Made by a program: the position numbers and the translations under genes. From Pycnococcus provasolii (Eukaryota > Chlorophyta > Pseudoscourfieldiophyceae > Pseudoscourfieldiales > Pycnococcaceae), in NCBI GenBank assembly GCA_938743325.2, contig OW568869.1:558001-622000 (forward strand): 64,000 bases of DNA, written 5' to 3'. Position 1 is the first letter of the stretch, and each line of letters starts with the position of its first letter. Below the pieces are notes generated by a model that searched no databases, had not been told where the DNA came from, and saw nothing but the letters and a program-made list of their open reading frames with translations. Positions 8,544 through 18,750 of this stretch are shown piece by piece.

Positions 8544-11500
8544 CTATACGTTCGCCATATACATCATCTCGAGGTCCTTGTTACCTCGTCCGGGCGGTGG
8601 AGGCAAGGGCAAGGCGTGAGCCGGCTTGTTCCGGTCCGCCGTGCTCGTGCCGCCTCTGTTTGGGCTCTGTTGAGTCGCTGGAATGCCATAACGCCCAATA
8701 CCGACCCTGTTCGCATCCCGCTCAGGAGCTGATTCGATGGCATCAAAAGCGGGTGACTCGCTTGACGTCATGGCAATCGCGGGAGTATTAGCTCCTCGAT
8801 CACTCTGCGATCTATCAATCTTAGTCAGTCTTGCATGTCTCCTGCGGACGCCAATGTAAGCGCAGACCGCGACGAATAGCAGCGAGACCACGACAATCCC
8901 AATGATGGTCTCGGTTTTCTTGTAGTCTTTCGCATAATTTGAGACGGCATCCACGCTGTCGTCGAGTGCCTTGTACGCGTCGTCAAGAAAGGTTCGCGGT
9001 GGTGGAGGCGGTCGAAGCGGTGGAGGCGGTGGCGAGTATAGCAACTCCTCGGAATCTTGCACCTTGGCCGCTCCTGGACCAGAAACACACGTGTACGTTG
9101 AATTTTCGCCCGAGATCCGAAACGGACGAGAGAGCTTAGATGCCAAGCCGGATTCTGGATGCTCGATCGCTTTGATTGCCGATTCGTACCTTGGATCAGC
9201 GAGCACGGGCTCCGATGCATTTACCGACCTCGCCTCGTCAAATGGCATGGCGATGAGAACTTCAATCACCGAGAATATCGAAGCAGACAATTCACCAACA
9301 GATGTGACGCTGTTCGAGGTTAAAACGTTCTTGCCAGTCGATGCCGCCGCATCCGCGAGCGACTCAACTCCATCTTTTGATCCCCAGCTTTGAACAAATT
9401 TAGATACTTCGTGCAACGCGGTGAATGGGCCGAATTCAACATACCACGCGTACGCGCATTCAGCTATGGCTGTTGTCGCATTCGTCGCATTCGTCGCATT
9501 TATCATATCGGAATCAAACGACTGCGACTCGAACCTTGGAGAAGCTGTGGTAGATCCCACCAAGCCTTTCGATTCTTCGTGAGCCTTATGCACAGTAGCT
9601 GATACATGTGCCATTGCCGAATCTGGATCAGGACATGGCTTGTAATTTGCGAGCGTCTCCAGCTTTACGACGTACTTCACATCATCCGTCACCAGGATCG
9701 TCGACGCTTCCACGGTTTGACGCGACAAGCGCGAATAAAGCGCTTCCTTCATCGCCTGCACGATCCAACCTTTGGGGTAGCCTTCGCGAGGGCACTTGCC
9801 AGTAAACGATGCGTTAGGATCTGCCATTGGCACATGCACGTCAATTTCGAGCTGCCGAGGGGCGGGTGGTGGTGGCGGCGGCGGTGGTGGCGGGCTAGGG
9901 GGAGGAGCGTTCGGGTCGAACGGTGGCATGGGAGGTGGTGGCGGGCTCGGCGGTGGAGGTGGGCGAAAGAAGCGCTCAGCCTCGTACTCCAGCGAGCAGT
10001 CATTTCCCATGAAGCCAAGGCCGCACACGCACGTTCCATTCACGCACCACCCATGTCCACTGCATGCGTTTGGACATCCCCAAGACGAGCAGATTCCAGA
10101 GGCGGGAGGACACGGTCCAATCTCGCCGGCTCGAAAGTGGCGAGCGTCGAAGCTCTTCGCTGACACGTAACCACCTTCGGGACACTGCACGCACTTGCCC
10201 CTCAGGCATACGTGCAGCTCGCCGCTTTCGGAGCACTTGACATCGTAGCAGCCAACTCCCGTTGGGCGGCGCGTCACATACGTGCTGCCTGAAACGATTT
10301 CCCAATCCTTGCTCCCGTCGCCGAGGCATGCCGATGTTACGCCGTGTAACTCTCCAAAGGAGGTCGAGGTTAGGCTGCCCATGGCGGCGTCGTGGCAGTC
10401 CTTGTTCTTGTATGGCGTTCGCGTCCTGCACGAATTCTCCAGAAGGCCATTCTTGAACCTCGTATCGCCGGGAGATGAGCAGAATCCGACAAATGAATTG
10501 CGGTTCACGCATGTCGCCGAGCCGGGTTCCACGTCTGCTGGGCAAAACTCGGTGAGCCGCGCGCGATTGCTCTCCGCGGTGCAGAAGTCGACGGGATGCG
10601 ACAGGTTGAGGAAGTCGCATCCCGTGTGAAAGCCGTACTCGAGGAACGCGCCGTGGTCGAAGTTGGACAAAAACCAGCCCGAGTCGTGCAGGAGCGCGAG
10701 CGTGATGTTCGAGAAAGCTGCGCGCTCGAGCTTGGAGGTGGTGCCGGCCATGATTTCGTCGTGCACCCACGTCATTTCCCAGTGCGAGCCCGCGGTTCCC
10801 TCGCCACCCTGGTCCTCGAGCAAGACGCCGGGCAAGGTGGGGCAAGCGAAGTGAGCGCGCACGGCGTCGCGCACCGCCGGCGTCTTGATGTAGTCGTAGG
10901 TGACGTTCGTCTGCACGTCCGTCAGCGTGCCTACGACTTCCCCGAGTGTGCGCTTGTGCCCGTCGTCGAGGCGAAATCGCTTGAAGAGGTTCTGGTGCAT
11001 GACCAGGCCGTGCAGGATCTCGTGTACGGTGGCGTCCACCGCCTCGCCATAAGCTTTTTCCGACGTCGCGTCAAGGCCGTCCGGGCAGTAGTTGCAGTTG
11101 CCCGCGATAGGACGTTCGTCCTCGTCATCGAGCGTGCAGAATCCACCACTCGCGATGGTTCCTCCACCCTTGCACGCGGGCACCCTCTCGCTCGTCACGT
11201 ACAGCACGTAGTCCGCGTCCGGCGCGCCGGCACCTCCAGAGTACGTCGTGCACTTGAATCCTGCGTCGCTTGGACCCTGGGGACACAGCTTGTAGTCGCC
11301 GTACAAGCTGGCGTTGGAGGCGGCGGCGAGACACGGGCGGATAGGGTGCACCGTCGCGCACTCCTTCGTCGACGTGTAGTACTGGTTGCACACGCGAGGT
11401 AGCTTAAGCGGAACGCCGCTGGGTAGCGGCCTACGCACAGAAATGCGTCCCTTGATGGCCTCAACGGCGGCGGGCATAATTCGTTCACGGAGGAACGTCT

Positions 11501-11852
11501 CCTGCACGGCGTTTAGTCCGTTGAGCTGAAATTCCACGTGTATGCGCAGCGGCCGCGCACTTATCTCTGTAAGCCGCCTCCGTCTGGCCTTGGCAGGCTC
11601 GTTGAGCTTGCGGTGCGCATCGATCGGAACCGCGTCGAACGTCCTCCACGGCCTTTGCACGTCGAACTCGTTGTGTGCAGATGCAGAGAGGAGAAAGTTT
11701 CTGAGACTTGTATTCAACAACGTATCCTGTCTTGTCTCAGCTGCAAACGAACCAGCTGCAGCTGCGTAAAGTTTGTGATATGTTGTTAAGGCCAGGAGCG
11801 TGATCATCAGAACCAGCTGGCCACACGGACGCCGATTTCCAGCAGCCGCCAT
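8544..11852 (-). CDS. Leishmanolysin-like (M8) surface metalloprotease with EGF module and C-terminal TM anchor
   Basis: The 1102-residue protein begins with a signal peptide (LVLMITLLALTTYHKLYAAA). The zinc site HEILHGLVMH lies near residue 275, the third ligand is in GSHWE near 356, and the Met-turn HDEIMAG follows, all in the M8 (gp63-like) arrangement. Many paired cysteines follow, then an EGF-like module (CSGHGWCVNGTCVCGLGF, about residue 600). A Pro/Ser hinge typical of green-algal wall proteins (SPPPPPPPPPP type) covers about 635-690. A second ectodomain with Asn sequons, a second short proline run, a transmembrane helix (IIGIVVVSLLFVAVCAYIGV, about 980) and a basic cytosolic tail complete it. 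It is likely a surface-anchored protease acting on extracellular matrix or adhesion proteins. No intron is needed. Confidence 0.88.
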   Translation of the reverse strand: MAAAGNRRPCGQLVLMITLLALTTYHKLYAAAAGSFAAETRQDTLLNTSLRNFLLSASAHNEFDVQRPWRTFDAVPIDAHRKLNEPAKARRRRLTEISARPLRIHVEFQLNGLNAVQETFLRERIMPAAVEAIKGRISVRRPLPSGVPLKLPRVCNQYYTSTKECATVHPIRPCLAAASNASLYGDYKLCPQGPSDAGFKCTTYSGGAGAPDADYVLYVTSERVPACKGGGTIASGGFCTLDDEDERPIAGNCNYCPDGLDATSEKAYGEAVDATVHEILHGLVMHQNLFKRFRLDDGHKRTLGEVVGTLTDVQTNVTYDYIKTPAVRDAVRAHFACPTLPGVLLEDQGGEGTAGSHWEMTWVHDEIMAGTTSKLERAAFSNITLALLHDSGWFLSNFDHGAFLEYGFHTGCDFLNLSHPVDFCTAESNRARLTEFCPADVEPGSATCVNRNSFVGFCSSPGDTRFKNGLLENSCRTRTPYKNKDCHDAAMGSLTSTSFGELHGVTSACLGDGSKDWEIVSGSTYVTRRPTGVGCYDVKCSESGELHVCLRGKCVQCPEGGYVSAKSFDARHFRAGEIGPCPPASGICSSWGCPNACSGHGWCVNGTCVCGLGFMGNDCSLEYEAERFFRPPPPPSPPPPPMPPFDPNAPPPSPPPPPPPPPPAPRQLEIDVHVPMADPNASFTGKCPREGYPKGWIVQAMKEALYSRLSRQTVEASTILVTDDVKYVVKLETLANYKPCPDPDSAMAHVSATVHKAHEESKGLVGSTTASPRFESQSFDSDMINATNATNATTAIAECAYAWYVEFGPFTALHEVSKFVQSWGSKDGVESLADAAASTGKNVLTSNSVTSVGELSASIFSVIEVLIAMPFDEARSVNASEPVLADPRYESAIKAIEHPESGLASKLSRPFRISGENSTYTCVSGPGAAKVQDSEELLYSPPPPPLRPPPPPRTFLDDAYKALDDSVDAVSNYAKDYKKTETIIGIVVVSLLFVAVCAYIGVRRRHARLTKIDRSQSDRGANTPAIAMTSSESPAFDAIESAPERDANRVGIGRYGIPATQQSPNRGGTSTADRNKPAHALPLPPPPGRGNKDLEMMYMANV

Positions 11853-12416
11853 GCTTCTGGAATGGACGCGTGATTCGGGTCAATCGGGACGAACGACGAA
11901 ATGATGCGCGCCTTCTGACAGGTGTCCGGATGGTGGCACGCGCCCGGCGCCTCGCCTGGCCTTCCTTCTGACGTGACGTAATAAAGTTTACCAAACGGTA
12001 CATTTATTTCTACCTATTTACCACTCGTCGTAACGCATCACGTGACCAATGGTGGGACTTTGGGAATGGCCTTGAGGCAAGTTCTTGCGGCTGGCGACCT
12101 GTACCACTACATACATAGCGATCTGGTAAACTTCACAGTACCATCCTGACCACGATTCAGGTCCATGGAGGTAGGTGGTCATCGTCGCGGTTCCGTTCGT
12201 CATTCGTCATTCGTCATTCGTCATTCGTCAGGTTAAAGTTTACATTTAGTGAGTTCGTCACGGGGATCCCAGTTGTGAGTTGCCAGTGGCACTCCGCTCG
12301 TTCCTTTATGTTTTGTCACTCACGACGTCACGATGGTGATCTACTTACTACCCGTATACCTAAGTACTACAGTACCTTTTTATACATGTTGAAGGCAAAA
12401 TGTTACACTCCTCATG
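11853..12416. other. Non-coding gap with a short CATTCGT tandem repeat
   Basis: I found no supported gene. Bases 12197-12230 hold about five copies of a 7-bp repeat (CGTCATT). The left side is the upstream region of the surface protease, and the right side is the 3' flank of the minus-strand enzyme gene ending at 12417. Confidence 0.6.
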
Positions 12417-13439
12417 TCAGTCCCAAGATGACGTCGTCTCCGCGAAGAGTGCGCCTAGCTGCTGCACGTCCACGTTACCGCCACACAATATAATACCAAC
12501 GCGCTTTGCCGCGTTCAGCTTAGCATTGGACGCCCACTGCGGAGAAGAGACGGCGGCGAGACCTACCGCGCCAGACGGCTCCACCGCAACCTTCAGCTGC
12601 TCGTATACGGTCCTCATGCTCTGCTTGATTTCACTCTCACTCACGGTAACCACCTCGTCCACCAAATCACGAATCACAGGCCAGGTCAGGTCACCAAGTC
12701 TTGCTTGCAGTCCATCGGCAATCGTCGCTGGCTTTGGCAAAGAAGTTAGAAGTTCTCCCGCCGCCTTGCACTTTGCAACGTCCGCGGCGTCGTTGTCTCC
12801 CGTTGGCTCTGCGGCAACCACGAGGCAAGAAGGCCAACGTGCCTTGACGGCGATCGCGATTCCGCTGGTCATGCCTCCTCCTGAAATAGGCACGACGACG
12901 GCGTCGAGCTTCTTCTCATCCGTCAGCTGCTCCATGAACTCGTGCGCGATAGTGCCCTGCCCGGCGATGACGTCCTTGTGGTTGTATGGCGGAACGACGG
13001 TCGCTCCCGTTTCCGCCGTGATGGCAGCGCACGCCGCCTCTCTTCCCTCCATGGTTGGCTCGCAGAACGTGAGTTTGCCCCCGGCTGCGCGCACAGCGGC
13101 AACCTTGATGGCTGGCGCACCTTCCGGCACGACGATGTTCGCAGTAACGTTTCGCATCGACGCGGCGAGGGCGACGGCAATCGCGTGGTTTCCACTGCTG
13201 TGCGTCACCACTCCACGCTGTGCGACTGCGTCCGGGAGGGAGAAGATGGCGTTGGTTGCGCCGCGGAGCTTGAAGGAGCCGCCGGCCTGCAGCGCCTCGG
13301 CCTTGAAGAAGAGCGAGCGGGACAGGAGCATGTCGAGGCGTGGGGAGGTGAGCACCGGCGTGTGGATGACGTGAGGCGCGATCAATGACGACGCCGCCTG
13401 CACGTCCGAGTACGAGCACGCGAGATGGACGGACGGCAT
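12417..13439 (-). CDS. Serine racemase / threonine dehydratase-like PLP enzyme
   Basis: A 340-residue fold-type II PLP enzyme starting at the ATG at 13439; the frame is open slightly further upstream but without another ATG. Key features are the PLP lysine in AGGSFKLRGA (near residue 55), the substrate loop SSGNHA (near 85), the NHKD segment, and the glycine-rich phosphate-binding loop ISGGGMTSG (near 190). The C-terminal LCGGNVD is typical of serine racemase and single-domain threonine dehydratases. The lack of a C-terminal ACT regulatory domain argues against biosynthetic IlvA. It would racemise serine and/or deaminate serine and threonine to oxoacids. No targeting peptide is visible, so a cytosolic location is likely. 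Confidence 0.88.
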   Translation of the reverse strand: MPSVHLACSYSDVQAASSLIAPHVIHTPVLTSPRLDMLLSRSLFFKAEALQAGGSFKLRGATNAIFSLPDAVAQRGVVTHSSGNHAIAVALAASMRNVTANIVVPEGAPAIKVAAVRAAGGKLTFCEPTMEGREAACAAITAETGATVVPPYNHKDVIAGQGTIAHEFMEQLTDEKKLDAVVVPISGGGMTSGIAIAVKARWPSCLVVAAEPTGDNDAADVAKCKAAGELLTSLPKPATIADGLQARLGDLTWPVIRDLVDEVVTVSESEIKQSMRTVYEQLKVAVEPSGAVGLAAVSSPQWASNAKLNAAKRVGIILCGGNVDVQQLGALFAETTSSWD

Positions 13440-13550
13440 CGCCGACACCCACCACCAGGCGGAAAATAAAAACGAAAAAAAAACAAAAAAACAAATGGAG
13501 GAGGTTCATAATAACGGATAGGAAAAACTAAAAAGGCGACAAGGGGGAGA

Positions 13551-13575
13551 TAACCCTAACCCTAACCCTAACCCT
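13551..13575. repeat. Telomere-like CCCTAA tract upstream of the PLP-enzyme gene
   Basis: Four consecutive CCCTAA-type units lie between the 3' end of the transporter gene and the start of the PLP-enzyme gene. On the strand of the downstream gene they read TTAGGG. Confidence 0.85.
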
Positions 13576-13736
13576 TTCTGTCCTGTCCTCCATCATGGGG
13601 AGAGAATATCCGTAAGATAAGGATCGAGTGTCACATACTGTACAGCTGATATACAGTCGTACTAAACCTTTAAGCTTACTGTAAGAAGAAATAAACAGAA
13701 CAAAGTTACTCATGAGGATAACCGGTTAGGGCCGAA

Positions 13737-15683
13737 TCAACGACCAGTCATCAGCGGCTCGTCGTCACGTGCAGACGCGGATGAAGCGCCCCCTATCGCG
13801 TTCACGCGCCAGTGCGTCGGAAGCGCGATCTTACGCTTCGCAGATACCGCCTCCTCCACCGTGTCGGGCAGAGGACGACCGAACGTCTCCACGAGAAGCG
13901 TGCCGCACATCAGCGCGGACGCGGCGCTCATCGACGCGAAGATGACCATGCTCAACGAGGATGGAATCACGAGCAGAAGGCCAGTCGCGGCACCGCTGCC
14001 GATGCGTGCAACCTGCGAGCAGATGCCAAGACCGGCGTTGCGTGCTGGCGTCGGGAACAGCTCCGCGGCGTACACATACACACCGCAGAACGCCGCGGTC
14101 GTTGTGCACTTTCCCACGAAGCTTACGACGTTGCGCATCATGCCGTCGCTCATCACGCCGAACAGGCATGCCGCGGCGGATGCAGCATAAAGCATGGTGA
14201 TGCTGTACTTTCGCCCCAACGACCGAATGTCAATCACGACGTTGCCAAGCAGCGTTCCGGGATACTCGACGAGGGCAAGCAGCATGGCATTCACGTACCG
14301 ATCCCCGGGAAGCTCACCCGCCAGGAACGTCAGTCCGTAGTACACCGCGCCCACCGTGCACCACATGAATCCCATGATGGCGGTGAAAAGGAACAGCTTG
14401 GGATGCATGCACAGCTGAAACATTCCACCTGCCTTTCTGTCCGCCGCCGCCGCGCCTCCCACGGGCATCTCGCTCGCAGCGGCACCAGCGTCGCTGCCCA
14501 TGCTGGATGACGATAGCACGCGCCGCACGCCATCACTGTCTGGCTGCGGCATCAGCCCCTTGGCGCGCGGCGACAACCTTCTCAGAACAGCCCGCGCGTC
14601 GGCGAAGCGACCCTGATTCTGCAGCCATCTCGGTGACTCGGGAACGTACAGGTAGACGAGAGGTAGAAGCACAGCACCCTGCGCGAGCGATATGAAGATG
14701 AGCAGTCGCCACGACCCGCGAATGTAGTTTGCAACAATCACAAGGATCATCTCGCCGAGAATGAACAGCGCGTTGAAGTAGCCCGCGCCGATGATGGAGA
14801 CCCACTCCATGGACACGAGTTCGCACCCGAGCGTGAAAGCGACGATGGCGGCACCGCCGAAGCAGCACCCGACGAGCGTTCGTGCGACGGCGTACATGGC
14901 AAACGTGGGTGCGACCGCGGTGGCTGCGTACGACGCGACGCCTCCGCTGAGCGACAGGATGAGTGCTCGTCTTCGTCCGAGCCGGTCGCCGAGTGTGCCA
15001 AATATCCACGCGCCTAGGAACCACCCTGGTAGGAAGTAGAGCGTTCCTGCGAGCACGAGTTTCCATTTTTCGTCACCGCACAGCCGCCAAGTTTGTGCGA
15101 TGGAGTTGCGCTCGGGCGTGAAGTAGGGCGGCGGGCACTTCGCGGCGTCGTTCGGGTCGTCGTATGCGTCTTCGGTGAACTGCCTGATGGTGGCACACTG
15201 CGCGCCCATGAGCCAGACCCACCCTAGCAGTATGAGTGTTTTTCTCAAGTTTGTGTTCATGCCTTCAAGCGTCCATCCGTACAGGTATCTGGCGACGCTG
15301 GCTGGCATGCAGTACGTGAGTATGCGGCACTCGACGAGTTCTTGGATGTTGGATGCACTGCTTGTATGACTGGTTGTTGTCGCTGCGATGTTCTCTCCTG
15401 CAGCTGCTGTGGCTGTCATCATGTGGCTGTCGTCGGACGCGCCTCGATGATCTCCTGATGACGATGACGATGATGATGATGATGAGAGGGGTACCGGTCC
15501 ACACATTTCACCAAGGATGGCGTCAACGTCAACCCACCCGGCATTTGATGACGCCGACGACGACGATCCAACAACACCTGAAGGGTTATTATCATGTTCC
15601 AGAGCGTCCTCTGGAAACGCAGATGACGCTCTTAGCGTCGAGTCCCCCTCTCTGGAAGAAGGGACAGAACGAGGCATCGACAT
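13737..15683 (-). CDS. MFS transporter, SLC22/organic-cation-transporter-like
   Basis: This 648-residue protein has about 12 membrane helices. A Ser/Asp-rich cytosolic N-terminus of about 120 residues precedes the first helix (LRKTLILLGWVWLMG). The extracellular loop after it carries cysteines and FTPERNSIAQTW, as in OCT/SLC22 proteins. The MFS signature GTLGDRLGRRRALI lies between helices 2 and 3. After helix 6, the motif VPESPRWL is characteristic of the sugar/organic ion transporter clan. The cytosolic loop in the middle is Ala/Gly-rich. Substrate cannot be predicted; organic cations, carnitine or similar solutes are typical. The ATG at 15683 is the first in frame; upstream is a divergent gap shared with the TSP1-sushi gene. 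Confidence 0.85.
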   Translation of the reverse strand: MSMPRSVPSSREGDSTLRASSAFPEDALEHDNNPSGVVGSSSSASSNAGWVDVDAILGEMCGPVPLSSSSSSSSSSGDHRGASDDSHMMTATAAAGENIAATTTSHTSSASNIQELVECRILTYCMPASVARYLYGWTLEGMNTNLRKTLILLGWVWLMGAQCATIRQFTEDAYDDPNDAAKCPPPYFTPERNSIAQTWRLCGDEKWKLVLAGTLYFLPGWFLGAWIFGTLGDRLGRRRALILSLSGGVASYAATAVAPTFAMYAVARTLVGCCFGGAAIVAFTLGCELVSMEWVSIIGAGYFNALFILGEMILVIVANYIRGSWRLLIFISLAQGAVLLPLVYLYVPESPRWLQNQGRFADARAVLRRLSPRAKGLMPQPDSDGVRRVLSSSSMGSDAGAAASEMPVGGAAAADRKAGGMFQLCMHPKLFLFTAIMGFMWCTVGAVYYGLTFLAGELPGDRYVNAMLLALVEYPGTLLGNVVIDIRSLGRKYSITMLYAASAAACLFGVMSDGMMRNVVSFVGKCTTTAAFCGVYVYAAELFPTPARNAGLGICSQVARIGSGAATGLLLVIPSSLSMVIFASMSAASALMCGTLLVETFGRPLPDTVEEAVSAKRKIALPTHWRVNAIGGASSASARDDEPLMTGR

Positions 15684-16332
15684 CGCCTAAGAGAGCACTA
15701 CTGTACTTACAAAAGACAGACAAGAATGACGACAATGACAAGAATGACACTGGTCACAGACCAATGACACTGCTCCCAGATGCCAGACGCAATCTGATGC
15801 ACAAAAGTCAAAAAGAAAGACGCCACCGATCGATCGATCGAAAAGCACACTTGCACACTTGCACAGCACACTTACTTGCCAAGGAAAGCGAGCGACGGAG
15901 CCCGATGACGATGACGACGAGGGTGATGAAGATCGGGCTGGCAAACGAGAAGACAAGAACGAGCTCAATCACCCGAAGGCCGAACCTCGCTGGAATCACG
16001 AAACCCGAATAATCCCGAGTGATACCCCTAACTCCCTAAGAGTAAAACCACTCCCTAAACCCCTAGTTTAAACCCCTAGTTTAAACCCCTAGTTATCGTA
16101 GCACTATCGTAGTACAGTAGGTGGTAATTCCGAGTCCCAAGAAAAGGCTCCTAGCTAGGAATACCTGGTGGTTACTGAAGTGAATCGTCATCGCTTTTTT
16201 TCCTAGTTCCAATTTACCCTACCAGGAGAAAAGGGGAAAAGTTAGGTCGGCATTTTTCTATTATACCGTACGGCGAACCTTTCCTTAAAACCCCTACTTT
16301 CCCTGTTCCAGACGTCATTAACTGAAGCAATA
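15684..16332. other. Divergent intergenic region with CCCTAG/TTTAAA repeats
   Basis: No supported gene. Bases 16052-16094 contain three near-identical units of the type AAACCCCTAGTTT, a palindromic variant of the telomere-like tracts seen elsewhere. The region should carry promoters for the transporter (minus) and the TSP1-sushi gene (plus). Confidence 0.6.
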
Positions 16333-17841
16333 ATGGCGGCGTCGCGCATTCTTTCTGTCTTCACGACCATCTGCCTTCTTTGTGGTGGTGGTACTACTGA
16401 CCGTGGTAATGGTGCCGATGCGTTTGGATTCTATGGTGGTGCATTCCCAAACCGAAATCGTACGTGTTTGTTACTACTTCTTTGTTATGGCTGTTTGGGT
16501 TTTGTTGTTTCACTTCTTCTTGTTGTTTCACTTCTTCTTATTCTTTCTAAATTTCTGTGATTGGGTATTTGGGTTTGTGGTACATACATGATAATAATAA
16601 ATAAACTCACTCACTCGGCTGAAACTAACTCAACAATCAACAACAACAAAAACAACCGAACAGGCAACATCGTGAACGTGATCAATCCGCCCGCGCCACC
16701 TCCGCCGCCACCAACGGTCGAGACGGCAGCCGCACGCGTGCAGCAGCAACAATGCCCGGATCCAGGACGGTGCATCCAAGACATGTGCAACATCGACCCG
16801 GAGCTGCTCAGGACGAACGGATACCCTCCGTGCACGGGCATTCCAGGATCGGACGGCTTCGTTTGCCCGTATCCGTGCACTTTTGGCGAAATTCCTAGGC
16901 CGTGCGTGCTCAGCCCGTGGTCGGAGTGGACAGATCTCAGCAACGATTCGAACGCGTGCTTCTGCAATGACCCACAGGCGAAGACGTTTCGATACACGAA
17001 TAACCAAAAGGGAACCGACTGCCTCATTTGGGCTCAGCAACGTACGCGTGGCATACAAACACCCGCACGCAATGGCGGACCATGTGACCTCAGCGAGGAA
17101 AACACGAGAGAGACGCGACCGTGCCCGGACCGCCTGCTTCCTGATTTGAGCGGAATCGAGGCATCAAGCGTGGCGCTCGGCGAGGCGTCGTGTCCAGCGC
17201 GAAGCGCATCTGCGCAAGCAACGTGTGGACAACCTCCACTGCTGCTAAATGGACGCATCACGCGCGTTGCTTCATGCGACTTTCCAGGAGGCTTCACAAC
17301 TTACCAATGTGATCCAGGGTACACGCTCCTCGGATCCAGTTTTGTCTGGTGCGAAGGAACCTCGAAGTGGAGCTCGCCGCTTCCACTCTGCCAAGCGAGT
17401 GTCGCAGCTTCCGGAATGAGCGACACCGCGACGACGAGTGCAGCTGAAGTGTCGAGCTTGCAAAATCTGCAAGCGTTCTTGGCGAACGTATACTTCGAGA
17501 AGACGGGCCAACTTCCTGTCATCTCATCAGACGCTTCCACCATCGCCGATAACGATCCTGAGATACAGCTTGCGACAACTCGTGGCGGCAGTAGCAGCCG
17601 CACGCCACCACCATCGCCACCACCACCACCAATAGCACTTTCCGTGAGGGGATTCAGCACTCTCTCTCCCGCTGCCGACGACGACAACGACGAGCTCGCG
17701 GAGTTGCTTGAAGACCCTGCGATCGAGGAGGTTTTGCGTACACACTTGCCCGAGTACGATGCGATAAAGGATTCGCTCTTACGTCGTGATTTTGACACAC
17801 TTGGAAGCAAAATCAACAACATGACTGTCCGTGAGTTTTGA
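16333..17841 (+). CDS. Secreted TSP1-sushi domain protein (one intron)
   Basis: Exon 1 (16333-16459) encodes a signal peptide (MAASRILSVFTTICLLCGGG). A 204-nt intron with donor GTACGT and acceptor AACAG leads to exon 2 (16664-17841), giving about 434 residues. A proline run (APPPPPP) precedes a thrombospondin type 1-like repeat (LSPWSEWTDLS near residue 122, ending with ETRPCPD) and a sushi/CCP module (CGQPPLLLNG to SSPLPLCQ, about 229-287). Both are Cys-rich extracellular adhesion modules, rare in plants and commoner in algae and animals. The C-terminal half is acidic, has another proline run, and ends NNMTVREF. A further donor (gtgagt) and acceptor (ttcag, near 17914) at the very end could add a short alternative tail. 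Matrix or sexual-adhesion roles are possible but not shown. Confidence 0.75.
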
Positions 17842-18018
17842 AGAGTGATTTTTGATGGAGGAGTTTGCATGTTTTTGAAATGAGGTGTGAATGAATAATC
17901 GCTCACTCATTCAGTAAAGGAAAAATTTGAGTTTTTTTACCTTTGTTCAATAATAATCATCGTCCATTCACACACACGGACACACCATCCTCCACCTCTT
18001 CTTCGTCTCTCTCTTAGC

Positions 18019-18750
18019 TTAGCGGCGCGTTAACACCGGTCGTGATACTTCGGCCAGTATATACTGTCCGCTGTCACGAATTATCACGTGCTTTGATGAC
18101 CCGCGCGTATTCATCACATGCTCATCCTCTGGTGTGTTCCAAAACATGCCGTGAGTCGTGAGCACAAGAACAATCCTATCGATAGCGACACCGTGGTGCG
18201 AGGCTGCGCGATGCACCACTGAATGAAACTCGTCAAGTCGTCCCGGTGCGTATTCGTACGCAATGCGCGAGAGGGCGCTTTCCTTGAAAGTGAAGTTGGC
18301 ATAAGGATCAGGTGTGATGCGTGGGTCTCGGTGCGTGGGCACCGGGTAGTCTCCGATGGTGCCATCGATCAATTTGCGTTTATCGAGAGTGGCCGCAGTC
18401 GCCTCCAAGGTTTGGTCTTCGCGCCTCACTTGGAAGACGAAGCTGACGTTCTTCTTGAGGTCGTTCTCCGCGATAGCTGCGCGGAACGCCCCCTTTGCGA
18501 GGCACGCCATGGGATTGGTGCTCCTCCAATCGCCTCCTCCACGACGACGACCGCTCGTCTCACCGGCGAGATCGCGAACGACCTCTTCCTCACTAATGCC
18601 GTAGCAGTTCGCGGTATCTCGGACGAGCACCACGAATTCGTCTTCGGGTGCATTTGGAAACGCCGCGCGAAGACGCGCCAGTGCCACGGACCACGTACTG
18701 GGGGTAGAATCCATAGTGGTAGTGGCAGACGCGGAAGCGACGGCGACCAT
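18019..18750 (-). CDS. Unknown protein, paralogue of the next gene (copy 1)
   Basis: From the ATG at 18750 the frame has about 243 codons. It shares with the neighbouring gene the blocks ALARLRAAFPNAPEDEF, CYGISEEEVV, FVFQVRREDQTLE, LIDGTIGDY, DPRITPDPYANF, YEYAPGRLDEFHSVVHRAASHHGVAI-type and PEDEHVMNTR. I recognise no family. The conserved blocks look like a compact soluble alpha/beta domain. Unlike its neighbour it has no N-terminal membrane segments, only a short Ala/Ser/Thr-rich leader. It keeps the full C-terminus (ending near IIRDSGQYILAEV), which the neighbour has lost by frameshift. The 3' flanks of both genes are also similar, so the duplication was larger than the coding region. Confidence 0.65.
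   Translation of the reverse strand: MVAVASASATTTMDSTPSTWSVALARLRAAFPNAPEDEFVVLVRDTANCYGISEEEVVRDLAGETSGRRRGGGDWRSTNPMACLAKGAFRAAIAENDLKKNVSFVFQVRREDQTLEATAATLDKRKLIDGTIGDYPVPTHRDPRITPDPYANFTFKESALSRIAYEYAPGRLDEFHSVVHRAASHHGVAIDRIVLVLTTHGMFWNTPEDEHVMNTRGSSKHVIIRDSGQYILAEVSRPVLTRR

Noticed and set aside
13812-14510. A 232-codon plus-strand frame opposite the MFS transporter
   Set aside because: Antisense to membrane helices and the MFS signature; composition is Arg/His-rich noise.
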